Positions 1 to 9,026 of a DNA stretch of 64,000 nt are shown piece by piece. The stretch lies in assembly GCA_024400915.1 (NCBI GenBank), contig JAKSLX010000004.1, forward strand, positions 132,043 through 196,042, read 5' to 3'. The notes below the pieces were generated by a model. That model did no database searches, was not told where the DNA came from, and saw only the letters and a program-made list of their open reading frames with translations. Every line of letters starts with the position of its first letter. The first letter of the stretch is position 1. The DNA comes from Treponema sp. Lineage in GTDB: Bacteria; Spirochaetota; Spirochaetia; Treponematales; Treponemataceae. A program made the translations under genes and the position numbers.

Positions 1-2
1 AT

Positions 3-323
3 GAAGAACTGGAAACAAAGATGGACGATCCACTGCCCCTTACATCCTATCTTGAAGATACAGGCTATACTGTTGCCCTCACCAAACACAAGGATGTCCA
101 AGACTGGATCTACGACGGTGCGACTCTTGAACTCTGCAACATTCCACCCCTCGGATGGTTTCTTGAAATCGAAATACTTGCAGAAAGCAATGACGAAGAA
201 ACAGTTCAGAACGCACAGAAAAAACTGAAAGAACTTCTCTTGAAGTGCGGACTTTCAGAAAATGATATAGAAGAAAAATACTATTCCCAGTTACTGAAGG
301 AATATTACAAAGGAGACAAATAG
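3..323 (+). CDS. CYTH-domain protein (class IV adenylate cyclase/thiamine-triphosphatase superfamily), 5' truncated
   Basis: The reading frame is open from base 3, so the gene starts before the window; the first ATG at 21 is probably internal. The visible 107 residues hold the second half of a CYTH fold: a strand pattern containing LEDTGYTVALTKHKDVQDW and the hydrophobic/acidic GWFLEIEIL strand, with the Glu residues that bind metal in this superfamily, then a helix. Family members act on triphosphate substrates as adenylate cyclase CyaB, thiamine triphosphatase or tripolyphosphatase; the reaction here cannot be chosen from the tail alone. The stop is one base before the next gene, so the two are probably cotranscribed. 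Confidence 0.7.
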   Translation, partial: EELETKMDDPLPLTSYLEDTGYTVALTKHKDVQDWIYDGATLELCNIPPLGWFLEIEILAESNDEETVQNAQKKLKELLLKCGLSENDIEEKYYSQLLKEYYKGDK

Positions 324-324
324 C

Positions 325-960
325 ATGTTTGATTCAAGGTCATTCAAAAAATCGGCATTGGAACAGCTTAAAGGAAGATGGACAGTTCCATGCATCGCAA
401 CACTCATCCTGATTGCAATATTTGTGATCATAGGCGAAAGCAGTTTCATGACCAACGGAAAACTTGGAGAAATCCTCTCTATTTTCATCTACGGATCTTC
501 AACCATTGCCTTCACAAACATCTTCATACTCCTGTTTCTTTCAAGGGATGCTGTGACTTTTTCTGACTTCATCAACGGATTTTCAGATTTCCTCCGCGGA
601 TTTTTAGGAATGCTTTGGGTGACACTATGGCTTCTCCTCTGGTCCATGCTATTCATCATCCCTGCTTTCATAAAGGCATTCGCCTACTCACAGATATTCT
701 TCATCCTTTCAGACAATCCTAAGATCGGAGTCATCAAGGCAATGAACATAAGCAAAATCATAACAAAGGGCCACAAGGCTGATCTCTTTGTACTGATGGT
801 ATCTTTCATCGGATGGCATTTACTTGGAATCATCTCCTGTGGAATTCTTTTTGTATGGATCATTCCCTACATGAACATGACCCTTACAAATGCATACTAC
901 TACCTGAAGCAGGAAGCAATCAGAACAGGCGTTCTCACACCTGCGGATTTTGAAAAGTAG
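325..960 (+). CDS. DUF975-like integral membrane protein
   Basis: A 211-residue protein with about five hydrophobic segments (roughly 21-38, 50-73, 92-118, 153-175 and 176-192). The N-terminal KKSALEQLKGRW and the late FIGWHLLGIISCGIL followed by a Pro-Tyr (PYMNMT) fit the DUF975 family of small bacterial membrane proteins of unknown function. It starts one base after the upstream CYTH stop and ends 11 bases before sppA, so it sits in the middle of a three-gene unit. No catalytic motif is visible. Family assignment is by recalled pattern, not a search. Confidence 0.65.
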   Translation: MFDSRSFKKSALEQLKGRWTVPCIATLILIAIFVIIGESSFMTNGKLGEILSIFIYGSSTIAFTNIFILLFLSRDAVTFSDFINGFSDFLRGFLGMLWVTLWLLLWSMLFIIPAFIKAFAYSQIFFILSDNPKIGVIKAMNISKIITKGHKADLFVLMVSFIGWHLLGIISCGILFVWIIPYMNMTLTNAYYYLKQEAIRTGVLTPADFEK

Positions 961-971
961 GAGACATAGAA

Positions 972-2015
972 ATGAAACTTAAGAAGATCAATAAAGGTAA
1001 AGCAGTTTTTGCAGCAATCATCGCCATAGCCCTTTGCTCGGGAATATCTTCACTTGCAAGGAAAAGCAGTTCTTCGACAGCAGCAAAACCTAAAGCTGAA
1101 TTCAAATCCACAGAAAAAAAACAGGGCAGCTTATTGAAGGCCCTCAACAGAAACGGAAAGCCAAAAACGCCAAAGGGGAACTACATTGCCCGCATAGAAG
1201 TTAAGGGCGTAATAACTGAAGCCGGAGAAACCTACAACCAGCACTGGATAATGGACACCATCAGGGAACTTAAGGAAGACAGCAACAACAAGGGAATCAT
1301 CCTTAGCATTACATCTCCTGGAGGAGGCGTTTACGAATCAGACGAAACTTACCTTGCTCTTCTCGACTACAAAAAATCTACAAAACGACCTGTATACGCA
1401 TACTGTAAAAGTCTTTGTGCAAGCGGAGGATATTACATAGCATGCTCTTCAGACTACATAATGGCAAACAGAAATTCCTTGGTCGGTTCCATCGGCGTAA
1501 TCTGCGGACAGTTTGTTGATATTTCAGAGCTGATGAAAAAGCACGGCATCAAGATGAAGACAATTCATTCTGGCCGCAATAAAATCATGGGAGCTTTAAG
1601 CGAACCGCTCACAAAGGAGCAGGAAGAAATAATGCAGTCCATTTGCGACGAAGGCTACGACCAGTTTGTTGGAATCGTAAGTACCGGTCGCGGAATGACA
1701 AAGGAAGAAGTAACTGAACTTGCAGACGGAAGAATCTATACCGCAAAGCAATCCATGGAAAACAAGCTCATAGACAGCATCGGTTCCATGGAAGACCTTG
1801 AAGATGCAATGAAACGCAAGGAATTTGATTTTGCCGACTACGAAATCATCGACTACAGCTACTCAAAGCCGGAAAATCTTTACAATATGTTCATGGGAGC
1901 CGCAAAGCAGATCAGTAGAAGTTCCCTTGGAAGCACATTGCTCCCAAAGGCAGTTGAAGACAAGCTCGAAAACAAGATAGAGTTTCCAGCCTATTACTGC
2001 GACATACTAAACTGA
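972..2015 (+). CDS. sppA: Signal peptide peptidase SppA, short form
   Basis: A 347-residue serine protease of the S49 family. Residues 9-29 form one membrane-anchoring helix, after which the catalytic domain lies outside the cytoplasm and should cut leftover signal peptides in the membrane. Visible motifs are SPGGGV at 115-120, the nucleophile region CASGGYYIA with Ser151, VGSIGV at 171-176 and the probable general base Lys204 in SGRNK. One catalytic domain rather than the two of E. coli SppA matches the short (Bacillus/spirochaete) form. A GGAGA ribosome site precedes the ATG. The gene ends facing the response regulator, eight bases apart. Confidence 0.9.
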   Translation: MKLKKINKGKAVFAAIIAIALCSGISSLARKSSSSTAAKPKAEFKSTEKKQGSLLKALNRNGKPKTPKGNYIARIEVKGVITEAGETYNQHWIMDTIRELKEDSNNKGIILSITSPGGGVYESDETYLALLDYKKSTKRPVYAYCKSLCASGGYYIACSSDYIMANRNSLVGSIGVICGQFVDISELMKKHGIKMKTIHSGRNKIMGALSEPLTKEQEEIMQSICDEGYDQFVGIVSTGRGMTKEEVTELADGRIYTAKQSMENKLIDSIGSMEDLEDAMKRKEFDFADYEIIDYSYSKPENLYNMFMGAAKQISRSSLGSTLLPKAVEDKLENKIEFPAYYCDILN

Positions 2016-2022
2016 TAGACAG

Positions 2023-2643
2023 TTACTGTTCCACTCCCATCAATTCTTTTACAGCCGTGACCAGTTCAGGAATGAACACAGGCTTTCGGAAATAATATTT
2101 CACGCCAAGGTCACGGCAAGTTTTTTCAGTTTCTTCATCTTCCATTGCAGTAACGATAATGATTTCAGGTTTTCCAAGGGCATCGCTTGTATTTATTGTC
2201 CTGCAAATTTTTATACCGTCCACCCCAGGAAGACTAAGGTCAAGTATAAGGCAGTCAGGCATTTTGGTAACAGCCATTGATCCAGCTTCAAAACCGTCAA
2301 ATGCCTGGTATATTTCTGCATCGGGCAAACTTTTCTGAATAAGGGAAACGCTTACATTATTGAAGCTTTCATCATCATCAACAAAGAGAATCTTTATTTT
2401 TCTATTTTCATCTGTTTTTTGAGTACATTGAGCAAGAAGTTCTTCCGGAACACGCATATCCCTAAGCCTCATGAAATCCACAAGATCATCAGGATATACA
2501 CGGAACTGACCGCCAGGAGTCTTGAATGCTTTCAGGTGACCATTTTTAATCCAGTTGATGGAAGTCTGGTTAACAACACCACAGAGACGGGCTACCTCCA
2601 AGGCAGAATAGACGACTGATTTCTCTTCACTTTTTTTGCTCAT
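2023..2643 (-). CDS. Response regulator with N-terminal excisionase/MerR-type HTH and C-terminal receiver domain
   Basis: A 206-residue two-domain protein in an unusual order. Residues 12-58 (YSALEVARLCGV ... IKNGHLKAFKTPGGQFRVY) are a winged helix like those of excisionases, BldC and MerR proteins. Residues 82-203 are a CheY-like receiver: acidic triad at 89-91, phosphoacceptor Asp135 in LILDLSLPG, Thr165 and Lys187. Phosphorylation would presumably control DNA binding by the head. Most response regulators place the receiver first, so this is a distinct architecture. No histidine kinase is adjacent and targets are unknown. The gene converges on sppA. Confidence 0.82.
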   Translation of the reverse strand: MSKKSEEKSVVYSALEVARLCGVVNQTSINWIKNGHLKAFKTPGGQFRVYPDDLVDFMRLRDMRVPEELLAQCTQKTDENRKIKILFVDDDESFNNVSVSLIQKSLPDAEIYQAFDGFEAGSMAVTKMPDCLILDLSLPGVDGIKICRTINTSDALGKPEIIIVTAMEDEETEKTCRDLGVKYYFRKPVFIPELVTAVKELMGVEQ

Positions 2644-2709
2644 AACACTAGATAATAACCATTTTTTAAAAATTTTCTATAAGTTTTAAATAATTTTTAC
2701 ACGAAAAGG

Positions 2710-3315
2710 TTACATATTTTCTTTAAAAACTGCATCAATTAATTTTAGGGTGAAGCCTTTTTGAAGAAGGGAAGATTTTATTTTGTCCGGATCATTTTTT
2801 ACAGCAACTGTTTTTCTGTATGCCCTGCGGCATATTTCCATTTCATCGTGATCTGAAAAGAATTCATCAAGGGCTTTTTTTGCGGCATTTCTGTTTACGC
2901 CTCGCCCCGCAAGTTCAGCAGCCAGGCGGATTCTTCCTTCGGCATGATCAATGGAACGGGTCCTAAGCCAGGCACCGGCAAACCGCTCGTCATCAAGATA
3001 GCGAACGCTTTCAAGATAATCCAAGGCAGGTTCTATAGCCTTTCTATCAATGTTTTTTTTAAGAAGCTTTTGTGTAAGGGCTGCCCTGCAATGCTCAGCA
3101 CGGGCAAGATAGGTCATGGCAGCATATTCTGCACTGTAGATGAGGGCAGCATTCAAAATGTCGGAAGTTTCCTCATCATTGAATTCCGCACCAGCACATA
3201 TCCTTTCAGGATCAACAAGAGACAAATATTCCCTGCGCAAAAAAAATGCAGACCCTGCACCCGGTGTAATTTCGTATACACCCTGCAAAGTCTGCACCAT
3301 CTCTCGAATAAGCAT
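2710..3315 (-). CDS. recX: Regulatory protein RecX
   Basis: A 201-residue protein carrying the three-helix repeats of RecX, a modulator of RecA filaments. The family signatures are present: AMTYLARAEHCRAALTQKL at about 65-83, LDYLESVRYLDDERFA at 97-112, and the C-terminal SSLLQKGFTLKLIDAVF. It follows rpsI by 26 bases on the same strand, with no terminator between, so it is probably read from the ribosomal-protein promoter. The start is uncertain: the ATG at 3315 has no ribosome site, while an in-frame ATG at 3300 follows GAGAG directly. recA is not in the window. Confidence 0.85.
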   Translation of the reverse strand: MLIREMVQTLQGVYEITPGAGSAFFLRREYLSLVDPERICAGAEFNDEETSDILNAALIYSAEYAAMTYLARAEHCRAALTQKLLKKNIDRKAIEPALDYLESVRYLDDERFAGAWLRTRSIDHAEGRIRLAAELAGRGVNRNAAKKALDEFFSDHDEMEICRRAYRKTVAVKNDPDKIKSSLLQKGFTLKLIDAVFKENM

Positions 3316-3341
3316 TCGAAACTGTATATGTAAGTATAAGT

Positions 3342-3734
3342 TTAGCGCTTTGAGAACTGGAATCTGCGGCGAGCACCACGCTGACCGTACTTCTTGCGTT
3401 CTACCATACGAGAATCGCGAGTAAGGTATCCGTTAGCCTTGAGTGCTGCATGTGCATTAGGATCAACCTGTGTAAGTGCACGAGCAATTCCGTGGAGACA
3501 AGCAGCTGCCTGTCCGTTAGTTCCACCACCAAATACATTGATGAGGATATCAAATTTATTTGCGTTTGATGTTACGAGAAGTGGCTGGCTGAGAAGGCGA
3601 ACCTGTGATTCAAGGCAGAAATATTCCTTTACATCCTTTCCGTTAACAACAATCTTTCCTGAGCCATCGCGCAAGAAAACGCGGGCAACAGCTGTCTTTC
3701 TTCTTCCTGTTCCAATTGCAAGATTCTTTACCAT
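3342..3734 (-). CDS. rpsI: 30S ribosomal protein S9
   Basis: A 130-residue protein of standard S9 length. It shows the N-terminal GTGRRKTAVARVFLR, the central FGGGTNGQAAACLHGIARAL, LTRDSRMVERKKYGQRGARRR and the basic QFSKR C-terminus that reaches the ribosomal P site. It lies 12 bases after rplM on the same strand, the classic L13-S9 operon. Confidence 0.98.
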   Translation of the reverse strand: MVKNLAIGTGRRKTAVARVFLRDGSGKIVVNGKDVKEYFCLESQVRLLSQPLLVTSNANKFDILINVFGGGTNGQAAACLHGIARALTQVDPNAHAALKANGYLTRDSRMVERKKYGQRGARRRFQFSKR

Positions 3735-3746
3735 GATAGACTCCTA

Positions 3747-4175
3747 TTACACTTCAAGTGGCTGTGGGTTCTGTGCTGCATGTGGATGTTCAGCACCTGC
3801 GTAAACCTTCAAGTTACCGATGATCTGGCGACCAAGACGATTGTGTGGAAGCATTCCCCAGATTGTTCTCTTGAGAGGGTCTGTTGGGTGCTTTGCAAGA
3901 AGTTCATTGAAAGTGAATGTGCGGAGACCACGAACGAAACCTGTGTGGTGGCGATAGAGCATTCCGTCTGGCTTGTTACCAGTTACCTGAATCTTGTCTG
4001 CGTTGATGATGATAACGAAATCACCACAGATTGAGTTAGGTGTGTAAGATGGCTTGTTCTTTCCACGAAGAACAGAAGCTGCTACTGCTGCTACACGACC
4101 AAGTGTCTTTCCTGCTGCATCGATGACATACCAGTCATTCTTTACTTCAGCATTCTTTGCAAAAATAGTTTTCAT
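3747..4175 (-). CDS. rplM: 50S ribosomal protein L13
   Basis: A 142-residue L13 with family motifs WYVIDAAGKTLGRVA at 16-30, GDFVIIINADKIQVTGNK, the YRHHTGF segment and the GMLPHNRLGRQ loop. First gene of the rplM-rpsI-recX unit; a good promoter lies 96-125 bases upstream, leaving a leader of about 90 bases. Confidence 0.98.
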   Translation of the reverse strand: MKTIFAKNAEVKNDWYVIDAAGKTLGRVAAVAASVLRGKNKPSYTPNSICGDFVIIINADKIQVTGNKPDGMLYRHHTGFVRGLRTFTFNELLAKHPTDPLKRTIWGMLPHNRLGRQIIGNLKVYAGAEHPHAAQNPQPLEV

Positions 4176-4270
4176 TTAATTTACCTTCAAATAAAAGTTT
4201 CGTTCTCCACTTTGCATCTAGCTTTGAACATTTGGCAATGAGCGGTTGCCATTATTTTACGGGGTACGAA

Positions 4271-4300
4271 AATATACCACAAAACCGCATTTTGCGTCAA
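4271..4300 (-). promoter_or_regulatory. Sigma-70-type promoter for rplM-rpsI-recX
   Basis: On the minus strand TTGACG (4300-4295), an 18-base spacer and TATATT (4276-4271) point toward rplM. Confidence 0.65.
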
Positions 4301-4332
4301 TTGAATTTAAGGGAATTCAGATAAGATTGGAA

Positions 4333-4563
4333 TTATTTATTTTCTTCAGCTTTCTTTGCTGCAAGTTCTTCTTTCTTAGCTTCCTTCTTATCCTTGATAT
4401 CTGCAAATCCGATGAAAACTGAAATAAGACCGCAGAATGCTGCAAAAGATGGTACGAATCCCTTGAGGAAGTTGATTACATCACCACCCCAACCGAGACC
4501 GCATGGAAGACAGGCAAAAGCACAGAAACCCATAAGAACTACGCCAACAATAAGAGATACCAT
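4333..4563 (-). CDS. Small two-helix membrane protein with charged tail, function unknown
   Basis: A 76-residue protein with hydrophobic stretches at about 3-20 and 34-53, separated by a Gly-rich turn (CGLGWGG), followed by a Lys/Glu/Ala-rich cytosolic tail from 56 to the end. The ATG follows an AGAGG ribosome site. I do not recognise the family. It stands alone, divergent from dnaE. The clear signal pattern and ribosome site argue that it is a real gene rather than a chance frame. Confidence 0.6.
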   Translation of the reverse strand: MVSLIVGVVLMGFCAFACLPCGLGWGGDVINFLKGFVPSFAAFCGLISVFIGFADIKDKKEAKKEELAAKKAEENK

Positions 4564-4633
4564 AAAAAAAACCTCTGTTTAATTATTTTAATTAAGAATA
4601 GCACAATTTTAAAAAACATTCTATATTGTAGTC

Positions 4634-7600
4634 ATGGCAGACTATCACGTATTCGATCCCGCTCCAGAGGGAACACCACCAAGCAATTTCGTCCATCTCC
4701 ACGTACACTCAGACTATTCACTTCTTGATGGATGTTCAAAAATAGATGAGCTTGTAGCAAAGGCTAAATCAATGAACATGAGCGCCCTGGCACTTACAGA
4801 CCACGGCAATATGTTCGGTGCACTCAACTTTGAAAAACTCTGCCATGTAAACGGAATAAATCCAATCGTAGGTGAGGAATTCTATGTTGCCTACGGAAGC
4901 CACAAGGAACAGAACCTGATTCCATACGGAAGAAACGGAAAGCACGGAAAATACTTCCATTTAATACTCCTCTGCAAGAACCAGACCGGATACAAGAACA
5001 TGAGCTGGCTTTCTTCCATTGCTTTCACAGAAGGAATGTACTTTAAGCCCCGCATCGACTTTGAGCTGCTTGAAAAATACCACGAAGGACTCATTTGCTG
5101 TTCAGCCTGCATTCAGGGAGAAATTCCACAGCTTTTGATTAACGGCCTTGATGAAGAAGCATATGCCGTAGCGACAAAATACCGCGACCTTTTTGGAAAG
5201 GACAACTATTACATTGAAATACAGAACCACGGTCTTGCAGACCAGATTGAAGTTGCCCCAAAGCTCATAAAACTTGCCCGAGACCTTGGAATCGGACTTG
5301 TACTTACAAACGACGTCCACTACACAAACAAGGAAGATGCAGAAGCACAAAACGCCCTTGTTGCCATCGGACACAAAAAACTTCTGAAGGACACACCTCC
5401 AATGGGAGGGCCTGAATGGTACCTCAAATCTGAATCCGAAATGAAGAAAGTTCTCAACGGCATTCAGGGCGTAGACGAGGGCGTAATAAAGGAAGCCATG
5501 GAAAACACAATGAAGATTGCTTCCATGTGCGACCTTACGATCCATCAGTATTCAACTCCAGAACTAAAGGGAACTCTTCCACGCTTTGAGCTTCCAAAGG
5601 AATTCCAGAAACACGAGGATTATACTCAGAACCAGGACGACTACATGCGCCACATTGTCGAGGAAGGTCTTCGAAAGCGCTATCCTGAAATCACAAAAGA
5701 AATCCGCATGAGGTGCGAATACGAACTCGGCATCATTTTCGGCATGGGATTTTCAGGATACTTCCTCATCGTCTGGGAATTCATCAACTGGTCAAAATCC
5801 CTTTACGACAACATTCACGACAAGCCAAAGCACTATATTCCAATCGGACCTGGTCGTGGTTCTGGTGCAGGTTCACTGGTTGCATACTCCATGGGCATCA
5901 CGGACATTGACCCATTCCGCTTCAAGCTTATTTTCGAACGATTTCTTAATCCAGAACGCGTTTCCATGCCGGACTTTGATATCGACATGGATTTCGACTT
6001 TAGACAGGAAATCATTCAGCATACCCGCGACCTTTACGGAGACAGTCAGGTAGGCCATATAGTTACTTTCGGTACGCTTAAACCAAAAAACGTTCTTGCC
6101 GATGTTGGTCGAATTCTTGACATTCCGCTTTCTGAAGTAAACATGCTCAAGAAGTGCGTTCCTGACAGCCCTAAAGCAAAACTCAAGGACTGCTTCAACG
6201 AACCTACTGAAAAAATGCCTGATGGCGGACAACTCATTCCGTACAAGGATGATCCAAGATTTACAAAACTCTTTGAACTTGCAAAAAAACTAGAAGGCTG
6301 TATAAGAAACACGGGACTTCATGCTTCAGGTATGGTTATCGGTCTTACAGCCCTTCCAGACTGGGCACCTGTTTTTGCCATCACCGATGCCGACGGAAAA
6401 ATGAAGACAGCCGTTCAGTACACCATGGACATAATCGAGCCTTGCGGCCTCGTTAAATTCGACTACCTTGGTTTAAAGACCCTTTCCCTCATCCGCTATA
6501 CGGAAGACATCATCAACAGCCATCTTCCGGAAGGTTCAAAGCCAATCAATACAAGAGAAATTCCTGATGACGACAAGGAAACTTTCGAAATGTTTGCCCG
6601 CGGAGAAACCGTCGCCATCTTCCAGTTTGAATCTCCTGGAATGCAGAAATGGATGAAAGCCCTTCAGCCAAACTGTCTTGACGACCTTGTTGCCATGAAC
6701 GCCCTTTACCGACCTGGACCTATGTCCTACATCCCGAACTTCGTTGAAGGAAAGAAGGACCCGGCAAAAATCAACTATCCTGATCCATGTCTCGAAGGCA
6801 TCCTCAAAGAAACATACGGTATCATGGTTTATCAGGAACAGGTCATGCAGGTTTCTCAAAAAATCGCCGGATTCTCCCTTGGTGGTGCCGACATGCTTCG
6901 CCGTGCCATGGGTAAGAAAAAACCTGAAGTATTGATGGGTAAGAAAAAGGAATTCGTAGAAGGTGCCCTCAAGGAAGGCTTCACTACGGAACATGCGGAA
7001 GATATTTTTGAAATCATGGTTCCATTCGCAGGATACGGATTCAACAAATCTCACGCAGCGGCATACACTGTCCTTGCATACCGAACTGGATGGCTCAAGT
7101 GCCACTACCCTGCAGAGTTCATGGCAGCCAACCTTACAAATGAAATCACAACGACTGACGGTCTTCCTTTCTATATAGAAGAAGCAAGAAAAATGGGAGT
7201 CCCTGTAGATGCCCCGGACGTAAACCGTTCCGACATAAACTTTGACGTTGTTGACGGAAGAATCGTCTTTGGACTCCGTGGAATCAAGGGAATGGGAACT
7301 GGTGCAGCAGCAGCCATCGTAAAGGAAAGAAAAGACAACGGTCCTTTCACTTCATTCATGAATTTCCTTGAACGATGTCTCAAACTTCGCGACTCGGGAA
7401 CAGATGAAGAAACGGGAGAAAAAAGGGCTCCAAAGCAGCTTGTAAACAAAAAAGCAATAGAAGTCCTCATTCAGACAGGCGGTTTTGATCACCTGGATCA
7501 GAATCGTGCAACCCTCCTCAAGAACTATGAAGCCGCCATTGCCTACGAAGAAAAAATTCTTGCGGAAGCATCCTTTGGACAGGTAAGTCTTTTTGAAGAT

Positions 7601-8371
7601 GCAGGCATGAAGGAATTTGCAGACTTCAGGTTCGAACAGGTTGAAGAAATGCCAAAGATGGCTTTACTTAACATGGAAAAGGAACTCATCGGATGCTTTG
7701 TTTCAGGACATCCTTTGGACGACTGGAGAAGCGTCATTGAAAAATGTTCTTCCGTAAACAGCCAGAACATCCTTCGCTGCGGAAAAATCGCCCTGGCAGA
7801 AAAAGCCGCACAGGCAGCAAGCGGTGAACGCAGATGGGTAAAGAACACAAGTTCAACCTACACGGCCATAGGCATGATAAACGGAATCCGAACAATCATG
7901 ACAAAAAAAGGCGACCCCATGGCCTTTGCAAAACTGGACGATATGAATGGATCCATAGACGTTACTTTCTTCCCAAAAACATGGGCTCAATTAAGGGACA
8001 CAATCCAGAACGAAGGGGTTTACGCTTTCCGTGGAACAGTAGACATGGGAACACCGGAACAGCCGAGAGAGACTCCTAGCCTTATCGTCAATTCAATTGA
8101 AGACATCAACAGTCTTCAGCAGCGCTCCATCTCTGAAGTGCACATTCAGCTGGAACCTGGCTTTGACAAGGTAAAGGAAATATCTCAGCTCAAGGATATT
8201 ATTTTTGGTGAACAGGGACACGGCAGCTGTATCGTCTACTTCCACCTGGACAACATTAACGGAAGAAACTATATAGTGAAGGCAAACGGGCAGCTCAATG
8301 TTTCCCACAGCGATGAATTCATAGAGCAGCTCAAGGAAGTTCCTAAGGTAGTTGATGTCTGGACCAATTGA
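4634..8371 (+). CDS. dnaE: DNA polymerase III alpha subunit (replicative polymerase)
   Basis: A 1245-residue DnaE1-type polymerase. An N-terminal PHP domain begins FVHLHVHSDYSLLDG at about 20 and continues with LALTDHGNMFG. The palm carries PDFDIDMDFDFR near 446-457 with two catalytic aspartates, and the third lies in KFDYLGLKTL near 605-615. YRPGPMSYIPNFVEGK, the GFNKSHAAAYT fingers motif and a late OB fold (AIGMINGIRTIMTKKGDPMAF, about 1075-1095) follow. Length is normal. A TATATT box ends only six bases before the ATG and there is no Shine-Dalgarno, so the message may be nearly leaderless. Confidence 0.97.
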   Translation: MADYHVFDPAPEGTPPSNFVHLHVHSDYSLLDGCSKIDELVAKAKSMNMSALALTDHGNMFGALNFEKLCHVNGINPIVGEEFYVAYGSHKEQNLIPYGRNGKHGKYFHLILLCKNQTGYKNMSWLSSIAFTEGMYFKPRIDFELLEKYHEGLICCSACIQGEIPQLLINGLDEEAYAVATKYRDLFGKDNYYIEIQNHGLADQIEVAPKLIKLARDLGIGLVLTNDVHYTNKEDAEAQNALVAIGHKKLLKDTPPMGGPEWYLKSESEMKKVLNGIQGVDEGVIKEAMENTMKIASMCDLTIHQYSTPELKGTLPRFELPKEFQKHEDYTQNQDDYMRHIVEEGLRKRYPEITKEIRMRCEYELGIIFGMGFSGYFLIVWEFINWSKSLYDNIHDKPKHYIPIGPGRGSGAGSLVAYSMGITDIDPFRFKLIFERFLNPERVSMPDFDIDMDFDFRQEIIQHTRDLYGDSQVGHIVTFGTLKPKNVLADVGRILDIPLSEVNMLKKCVPDSPKAKLKDCFNEPTEKMPDGGQLIPYKDDPRFTKLFELAKKLEGCIRNTGLHASGMVIGLTALPDWAPVFAITDADGKMKTAVQYTMDIIEPCGLVKFDYLGLKTLSLIRYTEDIINSHLPEGSKPINTREIPDDDKETFEMFARGETVAIFQFESPGMQKWMKALQPNCLDDLVAMNALYRPGPMSYIPNFVEGKKDPAKINYPDPCLEGILKETYGIMVYQEQVMQVSQKIAGFSLGGADMLRRAMGKKKPEVLMGKKKEFVEGALKEGFTTEHAEDIFEIMVPFAGYGFNKSHAAAYTVLAYRTGWLKCHYPAEFMAANLTNEITTTDGLPFYIEEARKMGVPVDAPDVNRSDINFDVVDGRIVFGLRGIKGMGTGAAAAIVKERKDNGPFTSFMNFLERCLKLRDSGTDEETGEKRAPKQLVNKKAIEVLIQTGGFDHLDQNRATLLKNYEAAIAYEEKILAEASFGQVSLFEDAGMKEFADFRFEQVEEMPKMALLNMEKELIGCFVSGHPLDDWRSVIEKCSSVNSQNILRCGKIALAEKAAQAASGERRWVKNTSSTYTAIGMINGIRTIMTKKGDPMAFAKLDDMNGSIDVTFFPKTWAQLRDTIQNEGVYAFRGTVDMGTPEQPRETPSLIVNSIEDINSLQQRSISEVHIQLEPGFDKVKEISQLKDIIFGEQGHGSCIVYFHLDNINGRNYIVKANGQLNVSHSDEFIEQLKEVPKVVDVWTN

Positions 8372-8391
8372 CATAACTGGTCTTGTTAAAC

Positions 8392-8420
8392 TTGTTTTAT
8401 CAAAACATTTTGAGTATATT
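8392..8420 (+). promoter_or_regulatory. Promoter for yggT-recG, apparently leaderless
   Basis: TTGTTT at 8392-8397, a 17-base spacer and TATATT at 8415-8420. Only six bases separate the -10 box from the yggT ATG at 8427, and no Shine-Dalgarno is present. Confidence 0.6.
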
Positions 8421-8426
8421 TAAATT

Positions 8427-9023
8427 ATGAACGCAATTTTTGGAATCATCGCAACAGCTTTGTCCGTTTATTCTTTCCTCTGTTTTTTCAGGATCATCCT
8501 TACTTGGGTTCCTGAAATGTCTTACTCAAAGGCAGCACAGTTTCTTGCAGCCATCTGTGATCCGTACACGAATAGATTCAGGGGAATTAAATGGCTCAGG
8601 ATGGGGAGCTTTGACTTTTCACCTGCATTGGGACTGTGCCTTCTTGGAGCAGTTTCTTCTCTATTCAAGATGATGTCCAACGGAGGAACAATTTCCATAG
8701 GAATGATTCTTGCCATGGCCGTTCAGGTAATTTTCTCCATCATTTCTTCACTCTTTGTTTTTGTAATCATCATATTCATAGTACGACTTCTGGTAATACT
8801 CTTCAGCAGGAACAGCTACAACTCAAGCAGCTTCATGCTAAACCAGCTGGACTCTTCCATTTCACCGCTCGTTTACAGAATTGCAAGAACCTTTACTCTT
8901 GGGAGAACCCTTACCTACAAATCAGCTCTCATCATAGCAATCATTTCGCTTATAGCCGCAAATTTCGTCCTGAACATTCTATCTGGACTTGTCATCGGAA
9001 TTCTTGCAAATCTCCCTATATAA
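8427..9023 (+). CDS. YggT family membrane protein
   Basis: A 198-residue protein with two copies of the YggT module, each a hydrophobic hairpin with an amphipathic linker: residues 1-90 (SFLCFFRIILTWVPEM ... ICDPYTNRFRGI) and about 95-195 (FVFVIIIFIVRLLVIL ... LVYRIARTF). The (D/S)P-x(4)-R/P-type motif of the family is seen in CDPYTNRF. YggT proteins are linked to membrane stress, osmotolerance and division-site or thylakoid organisation, without a defined reaction. recG follows after three bases, so the pair is cotranscribed. Confidence 0.8.
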   Translation: MNAIFGIIATALSVYSFLCFFRIILTWVPEMSYSKAAQFLAAICDPYTNRFRGIKWLRMGSFDFSPALGLCLLGAVSSLFKMMSNGGTISIGMILAMAVQVIFSIISSLFVFVIIIFIVRLLVILFSRNSYNSSSFMLNQLDSSISPLVYRIARTFTLGRTLTYKSALIIAIISLIAANFVLNILSGLVIGILANLPI

Positions 9024-9026
9024 GCA

